Assembly: GCA_934692625.1 (NCBI GenBank) | Contig: CAKUUC010000001.1 | Coordinates: forward strand, 62,001 to 126,000 | DNA length: 64,000 bases | Direction: 5' to 3' | DNA from: an uncultured Candidatus Melainabacteria bacterium | GTDB lineage: Bacteria > Cyanobacteriota > Vampirovibrionia > Gastranaerophilales > Gastranaerophilaceae | Shown here: positions 1 to 7,744 of the stretch, piece after piece | How positions within the stretch are numbered: position 1 is the stretch's first letter | Layout: each line of letters opens with the position of its first letter | Program-made: the position numbers and the translations under genes | Notes under the pieces: generated by a model | Database searches by the model: none | What the model was told of the DNA's origin: nothing | What the model saw: only the letters and a program-made list of their open reading frames with translations

Positions 1-31
1 GGGTAATAAATTGTGAATTTTTGTATCTTGA

Positions 32-63
32 TTGAAAAATATATTGAGTTATTGTACTATAAC
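32..63 (+). promoter_or_regulatory. Possible promoter of mtnP
   Basis: TTGAAA at 32-37 and TATAAC at 58-63 lie upstream of mtnP, but the 20-base spacer is longer than ideal. An AAAGGA ribosome binding site follows just before the ATG at 114. This is a weak call from sequence alone. Confidence 0.3.
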
Positions 64-113
64 AGTATTCATTGATAGGGTAGTGTATTAATTAATATAA
101 GAAAGGATTATAT

Positions 114-914
114 ATGGAAATTTTAGATAGAGCGGATATTGGTGTATTCGGCGGTTCTGGCTTTTATAGTTTTTTAGAAAATATTGAAGAAGTTGACGTT
201 GAAACACCTTACGGGAAAACAAGTGACAGTGTATTTATCGGAAAAATCGGTAATCACAGAGTTGCTTTTATGCCAAGACATGGTCGTAAACATTCAATTC
301 CACCTCATCTTGTAAACTTTAGAGCAAATGTTTGGGCAATGAAACACTTGGGTTGTAAAAGAGTAATTTCACCATGTGCTGCCGGAAGTTTGCAAAAAGA
401 AGTTAAGCCTGGTGATTTTGTAATTTGTGACCAATTTGTTGATTGGACTGATGGTAGAAAAACAACTTTCTACGAAGGTCCTGTTGTTCAACACCCATCA
501 CCTGCTGATACTTATTGTCCTGAATTAAGAGAACTTGCAATTAAAACAGCTAAAGATTTGGGCATTACTGTTCATGAATCCGGTACAGTTGTTGTTATAA
601 ACGGACCAAGATTCTCTACAAAAGCAGAATCTGCATTCTTTACAAGACAAGGTTGGCAAGTTATCAATATGACTGCTTTTCCGGAAGCTTATTTAGTTAA
701 AGAATTGAATATGTGTCCGTTGAATATTTCTTTGATTACTGACTATGATGCAGGATTGGTAGGCGATGTTCCTCCTGTATCACACGAAGCCGTAATTGAA
801 GTATTTAATAATAATCTTTCAAAATTGAAATCATTATTATTTACAATGATTGAAAATATTCCTTCTGAAACTAATCATTGTGAGTGTGAAAATTCGGTAA
901 CATTGGATTTATAA
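114..914 (+). CDS. mtnP: S-methyl-5'-thioadenosine phosphorylase
   Basis: This enzyme splits methylthioadenosine with phosphate into adenine and 5-methylthioribose-1-phosphate, recycling the by-product of polyamine synthesis. The 266-residue length matches the family. The N-terminal GVFGGSGFY phosphate-binding loop, the PRHGRKHSIPPH segment and the INGPRFSTKAES substrate loop are typical of the MTAP branch of purine nucleoside phosphorylases. An agmatinase (speB) elsewhere in the window fits a polyamine link, and apt could use the adenine released. The AAAGGA ribosome binding site supports the ATG start. It heads a run of same-strand genes that continues to 4397. A purine nucleoside phosphorylase of wider specificity is the main alternative. 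Confidence 0.93.
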   Translation: MEILDRADIGVFGGSGFYSFLENIEEVDVETPYGKTSDSVFIGKIGNHRVAFMPRHGRKHSIPPHLVNFRANVWAMKHLGCKRVISPCAAGSLQKEVKPGDFVICDQFVDWTDGRKTTFYEGPVVQHPSPADTYCPELRELAIKTAKDLGITVHESGTVVVINGPRFSTKAESAFFTRQGWQVINMTAFPEAYLVKELNMCPLNISLITDYDAGLVGDVPPVSHEAVIEVFNNNLSKLKSLLFTMIENIPSETNHCECENSVTLDL

Positions 915-916
915 TT

Positions 917-1303
917 TTGAAAAAGTTAGATTTTATCTCAGAATTTATATTATTTTTAAGCAGAGTAATTAACCTATATATGTACTATGTAGGTTTTGCC
1001 TGCTTATTGTCTTGGGTTCCTAATATCAATCCGGATTATCCGTTGTTTCACTTTATATTTGTGTCGACGGGATTTTACTTGTTACCAAGGTTTTTCGGAT
1101 TTGTTTTTGCACCATTGCTTGTTATGACAGTTTGTGTACTTATTTCTCAATGGTTAGTGAAACTCTATTTGAAATTGACGAAAGATAAAAGACCTGAGAT
1201 TATTGTGATGACGCCTGAAGAATTTTTCAAGAAATTCGAACAGGAAAATTCAAAAAAAGACGACGAAAAAACAGATAAGGAAGATAATAATGATAGCATT
1301 TAA
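917..1303 (+). CDS. YggT-like membrane protein with charged tail
   Basis: A 128-residue membrane protein that starts with TTG only two bases after mtnP, so it is probably translationally coupled to it. The LLSWVPNINPDYPLFHFIF segment followed by a second hydrophobic stretch (FVFAPLLVMTVCVLI) is the pattern of YggT-family proteins, which are linked to membrane-associated processes and, in cyanobacteria and plastids, to cytochrome and division functions. The last 35 residues are strongly charged (Lys, Asp, Glu) and probably cytosolic. It overlaps the next gene by 14 bases, and that gene is a second YggT-family member, so the two may act as a pair. The exact function is unknown. Confidence 0.7.
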   Translation: MKKLDFISEFILFLSRVINLYMYYVGFACLLSWVPNINPDYPLFHFIFVSTGFYLLPRFFGFVFAPLLVMTVCVLISQWLVKLYLKLTKDKRPEIIVMTPEEFFKKFEQENSKKDDEKTDKEDNNDSI

Positions 1304-1583
1304 AATACTTGAAGCGATTGCAAATTGCTTTTATGTCTTTTTGTTACTTATATTTGTAAGATGTTTGTTGACATGGTTCCCGTTTGTAAATTGGGAAAAT
1401 CCGATTATAAGAGTTTTGCGTCTTGCAACTGACGGATATCTGAACTGGTTCAGAAAATTCATTCCACCTTTGGGGCAGTTTGATTTATCACCGATGGTAG
1501 CAGGTTTTGCATTGATTATATTGCGTAATGTGACTTTGTATTTGGCGATATTTTTAATGAGTATGTTAGGTGTATTAAGGTAG
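1290..1583 (+). CDS. YggT family membrane protein
   Basis: A 97-residue protein with the YggT hallmark: a first helix, then RCLLTWFPFVNWENPI, an amphipathic stretch ending in a proline pair (FIPPLGQFDLSPMVAGF), and a second helix. Its start lies inside the end of the preceding YggT-like gene, which suggests translational coupling. YggT proteins are small integral membrane proteins of unclear biochemical function. In this window it sits directly upstream of the Trk potassium uptake genes, with a gap of only six bases, so all four genes probably share one transcript. Confidence 0.85.
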   Translation: MIAFKILEAIANCFYVFLLLIFVRCLLTWFPFVNWENPIIRVLRLATDGYLNWFRKFIPPLGQFDLSPMVAGFALIILRNVTLYLAIFLMSMLGVLR

Positions 1584-1589
1584 TCTGGT

Positions 1590-2930
1590 ATGAAGATTGT
1601 TATTTATGGCGCAACGGAAATTGGTTGCTTGTTGGCTACGGAGTTTTTTGAAGATCATGACATTACTGTTATTGATAAAGAAGAGAATCGTACCGAAGAT
1701 TTTGACAGATTAGATATTAGTTTTATTCAAGGTAGTGCTGCAGATATAAGTGTTTTGAAGGCTGCTGATATTATAAATGCAGATGTATTTATCGCATGTA
1801 CCGGTTATGATGAACGTAATATTGTCGCATGCCTTACTGTTAAAAAAGTTAGCGGTATTAAGACTATTTGTTTTGTATCAAAGTCAGAGTATCAAGACGT
1901 CTTGGTACTGAATAACAATACAGATTACTTAAATGATTTTTATATAGATTATGTCATTTGGCCTGAGGAATTGCTAACACAAGAACTCTTTAGGATTGTG
2001 ACGGTTGCGCATGCTCTAGATGTTGAAAATTTTGCAGATGGCAAGGCAAGGTTGTTAGAGTATAAAGTTAAGCCTGAATCTTTAATAGTCGGTAAAATGG
2101 TTAAAGATTGCGGATTTACAAAGGATACGATTATCGTTGGAATTAAGCGAGGAAGTTTGTTATTTATTCCAAATGGTTTAACAGAAATTAATGCCGATGA
2201 CAAATTGATATTTATGGGTACATCACATTCTTTGGATATTTTGGCAGGTACTTTTTTCCACGAAAAAGAGCAAGTTAAGACGGCATCAATTATTGGCGGT
2301 GGAAACGTTGGTTTTATGCTTGCTAAAAGTCTTGAAGATTTGAAAATTAAAACAAAAATTATTGAAAAGAATTACGAACGTTGTGAATTCTTATCGCAAG
2401 AATTGACCAAAACTCTTGTTATTAATGGAGATGGCACAAATTTAAAACTTCTTGATGAAGAAGAAATAGGTGAGTCTGATGTAGTAATTTCTGTTACAAA
2501 CAATGATGAGCGAAATCTTTTGTGTTCTTTGCTAGTTAAACAACTAGGGGTAAAACGTGTAATTTCAAGAGTTTCAAAAGTTTTAAACATTCCGTTGTTT
2601 GAAAAAGTTGGGATTGATATTGCAGTGTCATCAAAAACATCAGCGATAAATGAAGTTCGTAACGATATTGATGAAACTGATGTAGATATTTTGGCTTTGG
2701 TTGAACAGGGAGAAGGCGAGGTCTTAGAAATCCTTTTAAATAGCGATTTTGATGGAATGTTTATTAAAGATTTAAGATTCCCGGCTCCTGCAATTGTTGG
2801 GGTAATTCAGCGCCGCTCAAGTGTTATTATTCCAAAAGGTGATACAAAGTTAATTTCTCAAGATATTTTGATAATTTTCACCAAAGCGGAAAATGCTGAC
2901 AAAGTAAAAAGTTATTTCAAGGTAATATAG
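1590..2930 (+). CDS. trkA: Trk potassium uptake regulatory subunit TrkA
   Basis: A cytosolic NAD(H)-binding gating subunit of the Trk/Ktr K+ uptake system. The 446 residues hold two RCK units in tandem. The first Rossmann fold starts with GATEIGCLLA near residue 7, and the second with GGGNVGFMLA near residue 230. Each is followed by a TrkA-C segment (around 140-220 and 365-446). This double-RCK layout is that of full-length TrkA rather than the half-length KtrA. It is followed without a gap by trkH, the membrane subunit, so the two form one functional unit. Confidence 0.95.
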   Translation: MKIVIYGATEIGCLLATEFFEDHDITVIDKEENRTEDFDRLDISFIQGSAADISVLKAADIINADVFIACTGYDERNIVACLTVKKVSGIKTICFVSKSEYQDVLVLNNNTDYLNDFYIDYVIWPEELLTQELFRIVTVAHALDVENFADGKARLLEYKVKPESLIVGKMVKDCGFTKDTIIVGIKRGSLLFIPNGLTEINADDKLIFMGTSHSLDILAGTFFHEKEQVKTASIIGGGNVGFMLAKSLEDLKIKTKIIEKNYERCEFLSQELTKTLVINGDGTNLKLLDEEEIGESDVVISVTNNDERNLLCSLLVKQLGVKRVISRVSKVLNIPLFEKVGIDIAVSSKTSAINEVRNDIDETDVDILALVEQGEGEVLEILLNSDFDGMFIKDLRFPAPAIVGVIQRRSSVIIPKGDTKLISQDILIIFTKAENADKVKSYFKVI

Positions 2931-4397
2931 ATGCGTTTTAAGTATATTTTAAGTGCTTTAAATTTAATATTGAAGGATTTCAGTCCGGTTGTACTTTTGC
3001 CGGTTATTGTCGCTATCTATTACCATGAATATTCAATGATAAATCCGTTCTTGTTGGCGGGATTGATTGCTATAGCAGGAAGTTTATTCATTAGAAAATT
3101 TATAAAATTGACGGCAGAAGAAGAAAATTTGAATGATATTAAACGTTCGGAAGCCTTGATGGTTGTTTCTTTGTCATGGCTTGTAATATCTTGTATTGCT
3201 GCTGTACCTTATCTGTTTTACGGAATATCTTTTGAAAACTCTTTGTTTGAGGCTGTTTCTGGGATAACGACAACCGGAGCAACAATTTTAACCTCTTATG
3301 ACATTCCAAAAGCCTTGATGTTTTGGCGTTCTTTGACACAATGGTTAGGCGGTATGGGAATTATCGTCTTATTTGTCGCAATTTTGCCACAATTTGCGGT
3401 AGCCGGTCGTCAAATGTTTTTTGCTGAATCCCCAGGTCCGACAGAAGATAAATTTACTCCTAGAATTAAAAACACGGCATCTGCATTATGGTTCATTTAT
3501 GCTGGATTGACTGTTTTGTGTGCGGTCCTGCTATGGCTTGCCGGCATGCCGGTTTACGATGCTATTTGTAACTCTTTTTCAACACTTTCAGCCGGAGGTT
3601 TTTCTCCTAATTCTGAAAGTATTTTGGGATATCATTCTAATGCAATTAACTGGATTATTATCTGTTTTATGTTCATTGCAGGAACGAGTTTTGTTTTACA
3701 ATCGAAAGTTATTAAACGTAAGAATTTGTCATTATTTTGGAAAAGTGAAGAGTTTAGATTTTATGCTATCGGAATTTTGTTGATTTCATTAGTTTTAGCG
3801 TTAGTTTTATTTGCTCAGAACGATTATTCTCCGTTTAGAGCCTTTACAGCGGCTGTTTATCAGACTCTTGCACTTTCAACTTCTACCGGCAGTGCGAATG
3901 AAGATTTTATATTATGGTCTTTTGATGCCAAAATTGTTCTTTATTTTGCAATGTTTTTGAGTTCTTGCTCTGGATCAGCCGGTGGTGGTATAAAAATTAC
4001 ACGTTATATAATTTTATTCAAATTTTTGAAAAACGAATTGTATAAAATTTTGCACCCAAAAGCGGTTATGTCGATAAAAATTGATGGTAAGGTTGTTCAA
4101 AATGATGTAATAAGACAAACTATATTTTTCATTGTTTGTTTCTTTGGTTTATGTGCTATATCATCTTTGATTTTAGGATATATTGAAAAAGATGTTAATC
4201 TGGCGTTGTCATGTTCATTGACTGCAATTGGCGATATAGGTCCTGGATTAGTCGATAAAGTCGGCCCAATGCAGAATTTTGCGCACTTACAACCTTTGTC
4301 AAAAATCATTATGATATTTGACATGTTGGTTGGTCGTTTAGAAATTATACCATTTATTGTAATGTTCCATAAAGATTTTTGGAAATTGAAAAAATAA
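2931..4397 (+). CDS. trkH: Trk potassium uptake membrane subunit TrkH
   Basis: The K+-translocating membrane subunit, 488 residues, with its ATG directly after the trkA stop codon. Several selectivity-filter-like segments are visible: SGITTTGATIL, STLSAGGFSPNS, STSTGSANEDF and a final AIGDIGPGLV. The SGSAGGGIKITR loop is typical of the TrkH/KtrB family. The many hydrophobic segments fit the usual four pore repeats plus extra N-terminal helices. It works with the TrkA encoded immediately upstream. The gene ends 15 bases before the stop of the convergent rRNA methyltransferase gene, and no clear terminator is seen between them. Confidence 0.95.
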   Translation: MRFKYILSALNLILKDFSPVVLLPVIVAIYYHEYSMINPFLLAGLIAIAGSLFIRKFIKLTAEEENLNDIKRSEALMVVSLSWLVISCIAAVPYLFYGISFENSLFEAVSGITTTGATILTSYDIPKALMFWRSLTQWLGGMGIIVLFVAILPQFAVAGRQMFFAESPGPTEDKFTPRIKNTASALWFIYAGLTVLCAVLLWLAGMPVYDAICNSFSTLSAGGFSPNSESILGYHSNAINWIIICFMFIAGTSFVLQSKVIKRKNLSLFWKSEEFRFYAIGILLISLVLALVLFAQNDYSPFRAFTAAVYQTLALSTSTGSANEDFILWSFDAKIVLYFAMFLSSCSGSAGGGIKITRYIILFKFLKNELYKILHPKAVMSIKIDGKVVQNDVIRQTIFFIVCFFGLCAISSLILGYIEKDVNLALSCSLTAIGDIGPGLVDKVGPMQNFAHLQPLSKIIMIFDMLVGRLEIIPFIVMFHKDFWKLKK

Positions 4398-4411
4398 AGT
4401 ATAAATTTAAA

Positions 4412-5767
4412 CTATTTATTGACCGAAATAATTGCAACATTTTCGATATGGAATGTGTGACAGAACATGTCAAATGGTTGAATTGATTGAATTGTACAAC
4501 CTTTTTCTTTAAGTATTTTTAAATCTCGAGCCAATGTCGCAGGGTTACAACTGATGTAAATTATATATTTTTTTGACAATTTATAAGCATTGTTCAGTGA
4601 GTCTAAAGAACAACCCTTTCTTGGCGGGTCAAGTATAATTGCATCAAATTCACGTTTTTCTTTTGCGAAAAATTTTGATGCATCTTCATTATGAATTTCA
4701 ATATTTTTAACTTTGTTATCTTTTGCAACAAGTCTTGCAAGTTCGCATGCTTGAGTATTTTCTTCGACACTTACAACTTTTTGTGAAATGTCAGAAACGC
4801 AAATTCCAAACGAACTGATTCCTGCGTAAGCATCAAGAACTATAGGTTTTTCACAATTTTCTTTTATAAAATCTTTGACGTATTTGAAAATATTTTCAGC
4901 ACTTTTAGGATTTACTTGAAAAAATGTTTCTGCTCCTATCTTGAAAGTTTTATCTAAGATTTTTTCTTCGATAACTTCGTTACCGCAAACACATTCAGTC
5001 TTTTTGCCTAAAATGACGTTTGTTTTTTTAGAATTGTAATTGATACAAACACCGGCAACTTCATCAAATTTTTCGTAGATTTCTTGCGCAAAATCTTTTA
5101 ACCTGTCAAATATTTTTGTTGCATTAACGACTAGGACTACCAAATTTTTGCCAGTGACTGCAGAATTTCTGATTACAACATGTCGCAAATCTCCGGAATG
5201 TTTCTTTTCATTAAAACCTTTTATCCCAAAGTCAAATGCTTTTTCTCTGATAAATTCAATGATTTTGTCACAAATTTCAGGTTGAATCGGGCAGTATTTA
5301 ATATTAACAATCTCGTGAGTTTTGGGTTTGTAATATCCTGCCAAAATTCGACCTGAATTCTTTGTTTGTGAAATCGGATATTGAATTTTATGTCTATAAT
5401 TTTTTATTTCAGGACTTGGAATTGTATTTGGAATTTCGATATCAATATTTGCAATATTTTTTATTGCATCTTGAGTAATTTCTCTTTTTATCTTCAATTG
5501 TTCCTGATAATCAACAAATTGCAGTTGACATGCTCCACAAGCTTTATACATTGGACAGAATGGTTTGACTCTAAATGGAGAAGGCTCGATAATTTCTAAA
5601 ATTTCACCGTAAGCGTGATTTTTATTGACTTTGGTTATTTTTATTTTTAGGTTGTCTTTTGGACAAGCATTTTCTATAAATACTACAAAACCTTCTATTC
5701 TTGCAATTCCTGCGCCAAGGTTTGTTACTTTTTCTATTGTTACGTTATATTCTTCATTTGTTTTCAT
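4412..5767 (-). CDS. rlmD: 23S rRNA (uracil-5-)-methyltransferase, RlmD/RumA family
   Basis: A 451-residue RNA m5U methyltransferase. An N-terminal TRAM domain (about residues 1-60) is followed by a [4Fe-4S] cluster motif, CPMYKACGACQLQF, with a fourth cysteine in KYCPIQP. The C-terminal SAM-binding domain contains LDAYAGISSFGI and the catalytic segments ILDPPRKGC and YISCNPATLARDL, whose cysteine is the expected nucleophile. The family methylates U1939 (RlmD) or U747 (RlmC) of 23S rRNA, or tRNA U54 (TrmA-like paralogues). Many bacteria carry more than one paralogue, so the exact target is inferred. Confidence 0.88.
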   Translation of the reverse strand: MKTNEEYNVTIEKVTNLGAGIARIEGFVVFIENACPKDNLKIKITKVNKNHAYGEILEIIEPSPFRVKPFCPMYKACGACQLQFVDYQEQLKIKREITQDAIKNIANIDIEIPNTIPSPEIKNYRHKIQYPISQTKNSGRILAGYYKPKTHEIVNIKYCPIQPEICDKIIEFIREKAFDFGIKGFNEKKHSGDLRHVVIRNSAVTGKNLVVLVVNATKIFDRLKDFAQEIYEKFDEVAGVCINYNSKKTNVILGKKTECVCGNEVIEEKILDKTFKIGAETFFQVNPKSAENIFKYVKDFIKENCEKPIVLDAYAGISSFGICVSDISQKVVSVEENTQACELARLVAKDNKVKNIEIHNEDASKFFAKEKREFDAIILDPPRKGCSLDSLNNAYKLSKKYIIYISCNPATLARDLKILKEKGCTIQSIQPFDMFCHTFHIENVAIISVNK

Positions 5768-5856
5768 ATTTTTATTATACCTTAAATATTCTTTATAAAT
5801 TTGCCTATTGTAAAAAATATGTTATGATAATGTATATTATGATGAGGGAGAGTGTC

Positions 5857-6774
5857 ATGAAGAAATTATTAGTATCATTGTTGTTGCTTATTCCTGTTTT
5901 GTCAGGTTGTGCCAATATAGATACAAAAATTACCATAAATAATGATAAATCAGCATCTGTTGCAACTTCTGTATCTTATAAAGGAGATTTGGCTAATCCA
6001 GATGATCCTGATGCTGTTAGAATTTATACTAATTATAAAAAATACATTGATGATTTGTATGAGGTTGATAGTGCATTTAATTCCAAGCTTTCAACAATTA
6101 TGGCAACTAAAAAGGTTGATGATATTTCACAACAAGATTTAGACTTGTCTTCGTTAGGTTTTAAAACGAATTTGCCTAGTGGAAAATTTATAGAGATGAA
6201 AAAGAGTTTTCTTGCAAAGTCTTATAATATAGATTGTACATATAATTATCCGGCTGAGGCATCAAAATATACACAAGAAACAAAAAAAGAAGATGTAGCG
6301 CCAGTTAAAACTGCCGATAACAAGGGGTTAAATCCTGAATATTATCAGCAATATATGGATAAAGAAGACATTGATACTTCAAATGATGATTTTGCTGAAA
6401 ATTTGGATGATACTGTAAGACAGCAATCAGTTACAGAAGAAAATTCAGACAATCAAGACTTAAATAAAAAACAAGAAGATAAAGTTGCTGATGTTAGCAA
6501 ACCTGAAAAAGAGCCTTTGAGTGTTTCAGTGAGTGTTCAAGTTCCATCTCTTGCGTTTTATAATAATGCAGATTTATCAAAAGGTAATTTGTACACTTGG
6601 AATATTAAACAAGATGAGCCTACAAATATTAAAATTCAATATGTTCAATATAGCGGTTGGGCAATATTTTTTATGATTGTTATTGGTGTAGCGATTTTGG
6701 TTTTGGGTGCTAGAAAAATTATTAAACATGAAAACCAAAAACGTGTTGGTAATACTGATAATTTGGCTCAATAG
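5857..6774 (+). CDS. LppM-like lipoprotein with C-terminal membrane anchor
   Basis: About 305 residues starting at the ATG at 5857, chosen because GAGGGAG lies six bases upstream and a lipoprotein signal begins there. The signal is a basic MKK start, a leucine-rich core and an LSGC lipobox. The exported part resembles LppM/DUF3153-type domains (beta-rich, starting IDTKITINNDKSASV). It is followed by an acidic, low-complexity linker, then a second hydrophobic segment (WAIFFMIVIGVAILVLGA) and a basic tail. It would therefore be anchored at both ends, by lipid and by a C-terminal helix. The role is unknown. The gene is convergent with the next one, with a shared terminator. Confidence 0.7.
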   Translation: MKKLLVSLLLLIPVLSGCANIDTKITINNDKSASVATSVSYKGDLANPDDPDAVRIYTNYKKYIDDLYEVDSAFNSKLSTIMATKKVDDISQQDLDLSSLGFKTNLPSGKFIEMKKSFLAKSYNIDCTYNYPAEASKYTQETKKEDVAPVKTADNKGLNPEYYQQYMDKEDIDTSNDDFAENLDDTVRQQSVTEENSDNQDLNKKQEDKVADVSKPEKEPLSVSVSVQVPSLAFYNNADLSKGNLYTWNIKQDEPTNIKIQYVQYSGWAIFFMIVIGVAILVLGARKIIKHENQKRVGNTDNLAQ

Positions 6775-6793
6775 TTTTTAATATTTAAAAATA

Positions 6794-6826
6794 AAAAACG
6801 GTATGTGTATAGAGCATACCGTTTTT
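6794..6826. terminator. Bidirectional intrinsic terminator
   Basis: A 12-bp perfect stem (arms 6794-6805 and 6815-6826, core ACGGTATG/CATACCGT) with runs of A on the left and T on the right. It lies between the convergent lipoprotein and calpain-like genes and can serve both strands. Confidence 0.85.
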
Positions 6827-6833
6827 ATTATCT

Positions 6834-7634
6834 TTATTTATCTTGTGCTAAATCTTTATTAAAATATCCGGAAATTGATTTGAAAGTCTTTAAGGCTTCG
6901 TCAAAACTGATTGTTTGTACAATGTTGCCACGTTTATTTTTTATTGTAAGTTCTTGTTTTTCCATATCTACATTTTCGATTACATAAACATGAAATCTTC
7001 GGTTATTAAATTTTTTCAGTCCATTCATAATGACGAAACTGTAATCTTTTTCTTGTGACATTTTTGCGAACAAATCCAAAACTTCAGTTTTATGTTTTGT
7101 TAAGTTGATGTTAAAATCTTTTTCAGCAATGGTAGTTGGTTCTTTACCCGTGACCATTTTTAAAAAGTTTGAAGGTAAATTGTTTTCAAATTTATATTTT
7201 TTGAAGATTTCTGAAATCTTGCAAATAAAAGGTTTAGTTTTGTATTTGTTTTCATATTCAACAACAGATAAATCAAACCCTCGAATTGTATCATTCTTTT
7301 GTAATTTATTTAGTTCTTGATATTTCTCGTTAAGTGGAGTTGTATTGATATTAAAATTTTCCTTTTCTCCTTTGGGTGAATAAAGTGAAAATGTCACAAT
7401 GTTGGGGTTGAAAGGAGTTTTGCTGATGCTATTTTTTAGAATTTTTCGTCCGTTTTGAGTTAATGTTAGAGCATCAAGACCTGCAGTTAGGTAACAATCG
7501 CTAAAAATTTGCTCGCTTGTTCGCAATCCTGAAATTTCAGCATCACTTAATTGTCTTGGCTTGCTTCCATACTGTAGAAAGTAGTCAAGATTTGGCTTAT
7601 TTATATATGAACTTGTGTTGATATTGCTAACCAT
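6834..7634 (-). CDS. Calpain-like (C2 clan CA) cysteine protease, divergent
   Basis: A 266-residue protein with no signal peptide. Three spaced motifs match the papain-like triad of calpains. QIFSDCYLTAGLDAL (Q42, C47) resembles the calpain Q-x-x-x-G-D-C-W-L-L-A motif. RRFHVYVIENV (H215) resembles HAYSVLGV. LTIKNKRGN (N233) resembles LRNPWG. Tyr replaces the usual Trp after the catalytic Cys, and Lys-Arg replaces Pro-Trp after Asn. A VVEYENKYK segment near 124-132 resembles the calpain EKAYAK helix. The protein consists of a single protease domain, with no EF-hand or C2 domain. The fold assignment is inference from motif order and spacing; the substrate is unknown. It forms a monocistronic unit flanked by two terminators. 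Confidence 0.6.
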   Translation of the reverse strand: MVSNINTSSYINKPNLDYFLQYGSKPRQLSDAEISGLRTSEQIFSDCYLTAGLDALTLTQNGRKILKNSISKTPFNPNIVTFSLYSPKGEKENFNINTTPLNEKYQELNKLQKNDTIRGFDLSVVEYENKYKTKPFICKISEIFKKYKFENNLPSNFLKMVTGKEPTTIAEKDFNINLTKHKTEVLDLFAKMSQEKDYSFVIMNGLKKFNNRRFHVYVIENVDMEKQELTIKNKRGNIVQTISFDEALKTFKSISGYFNKDLAQDK

Positions 7635-7705
7635 TTATCTTCAACTATATTAAATAGCCTGATTGTGAAAACTTTACTTTTTTTTCATTACTGTTTACAA
7701 ATCTT

Positions 7706-7736
7706 AAAAAAGACTCTCGATTTTGAGAGTCTTTTT
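7706..7736 (-). terminator. Intrinsic terminator of the GH13-like gene
   Basis: A perfect inverted repeat (AAAAAGACTCTC with GAGAGTCTTTTT) around a six-base loop, with a T run on the minus strand just after the stop of the glycosidase gene. Confidence 0.85.
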
Positions 7737-7744
7737 ATTATTTA

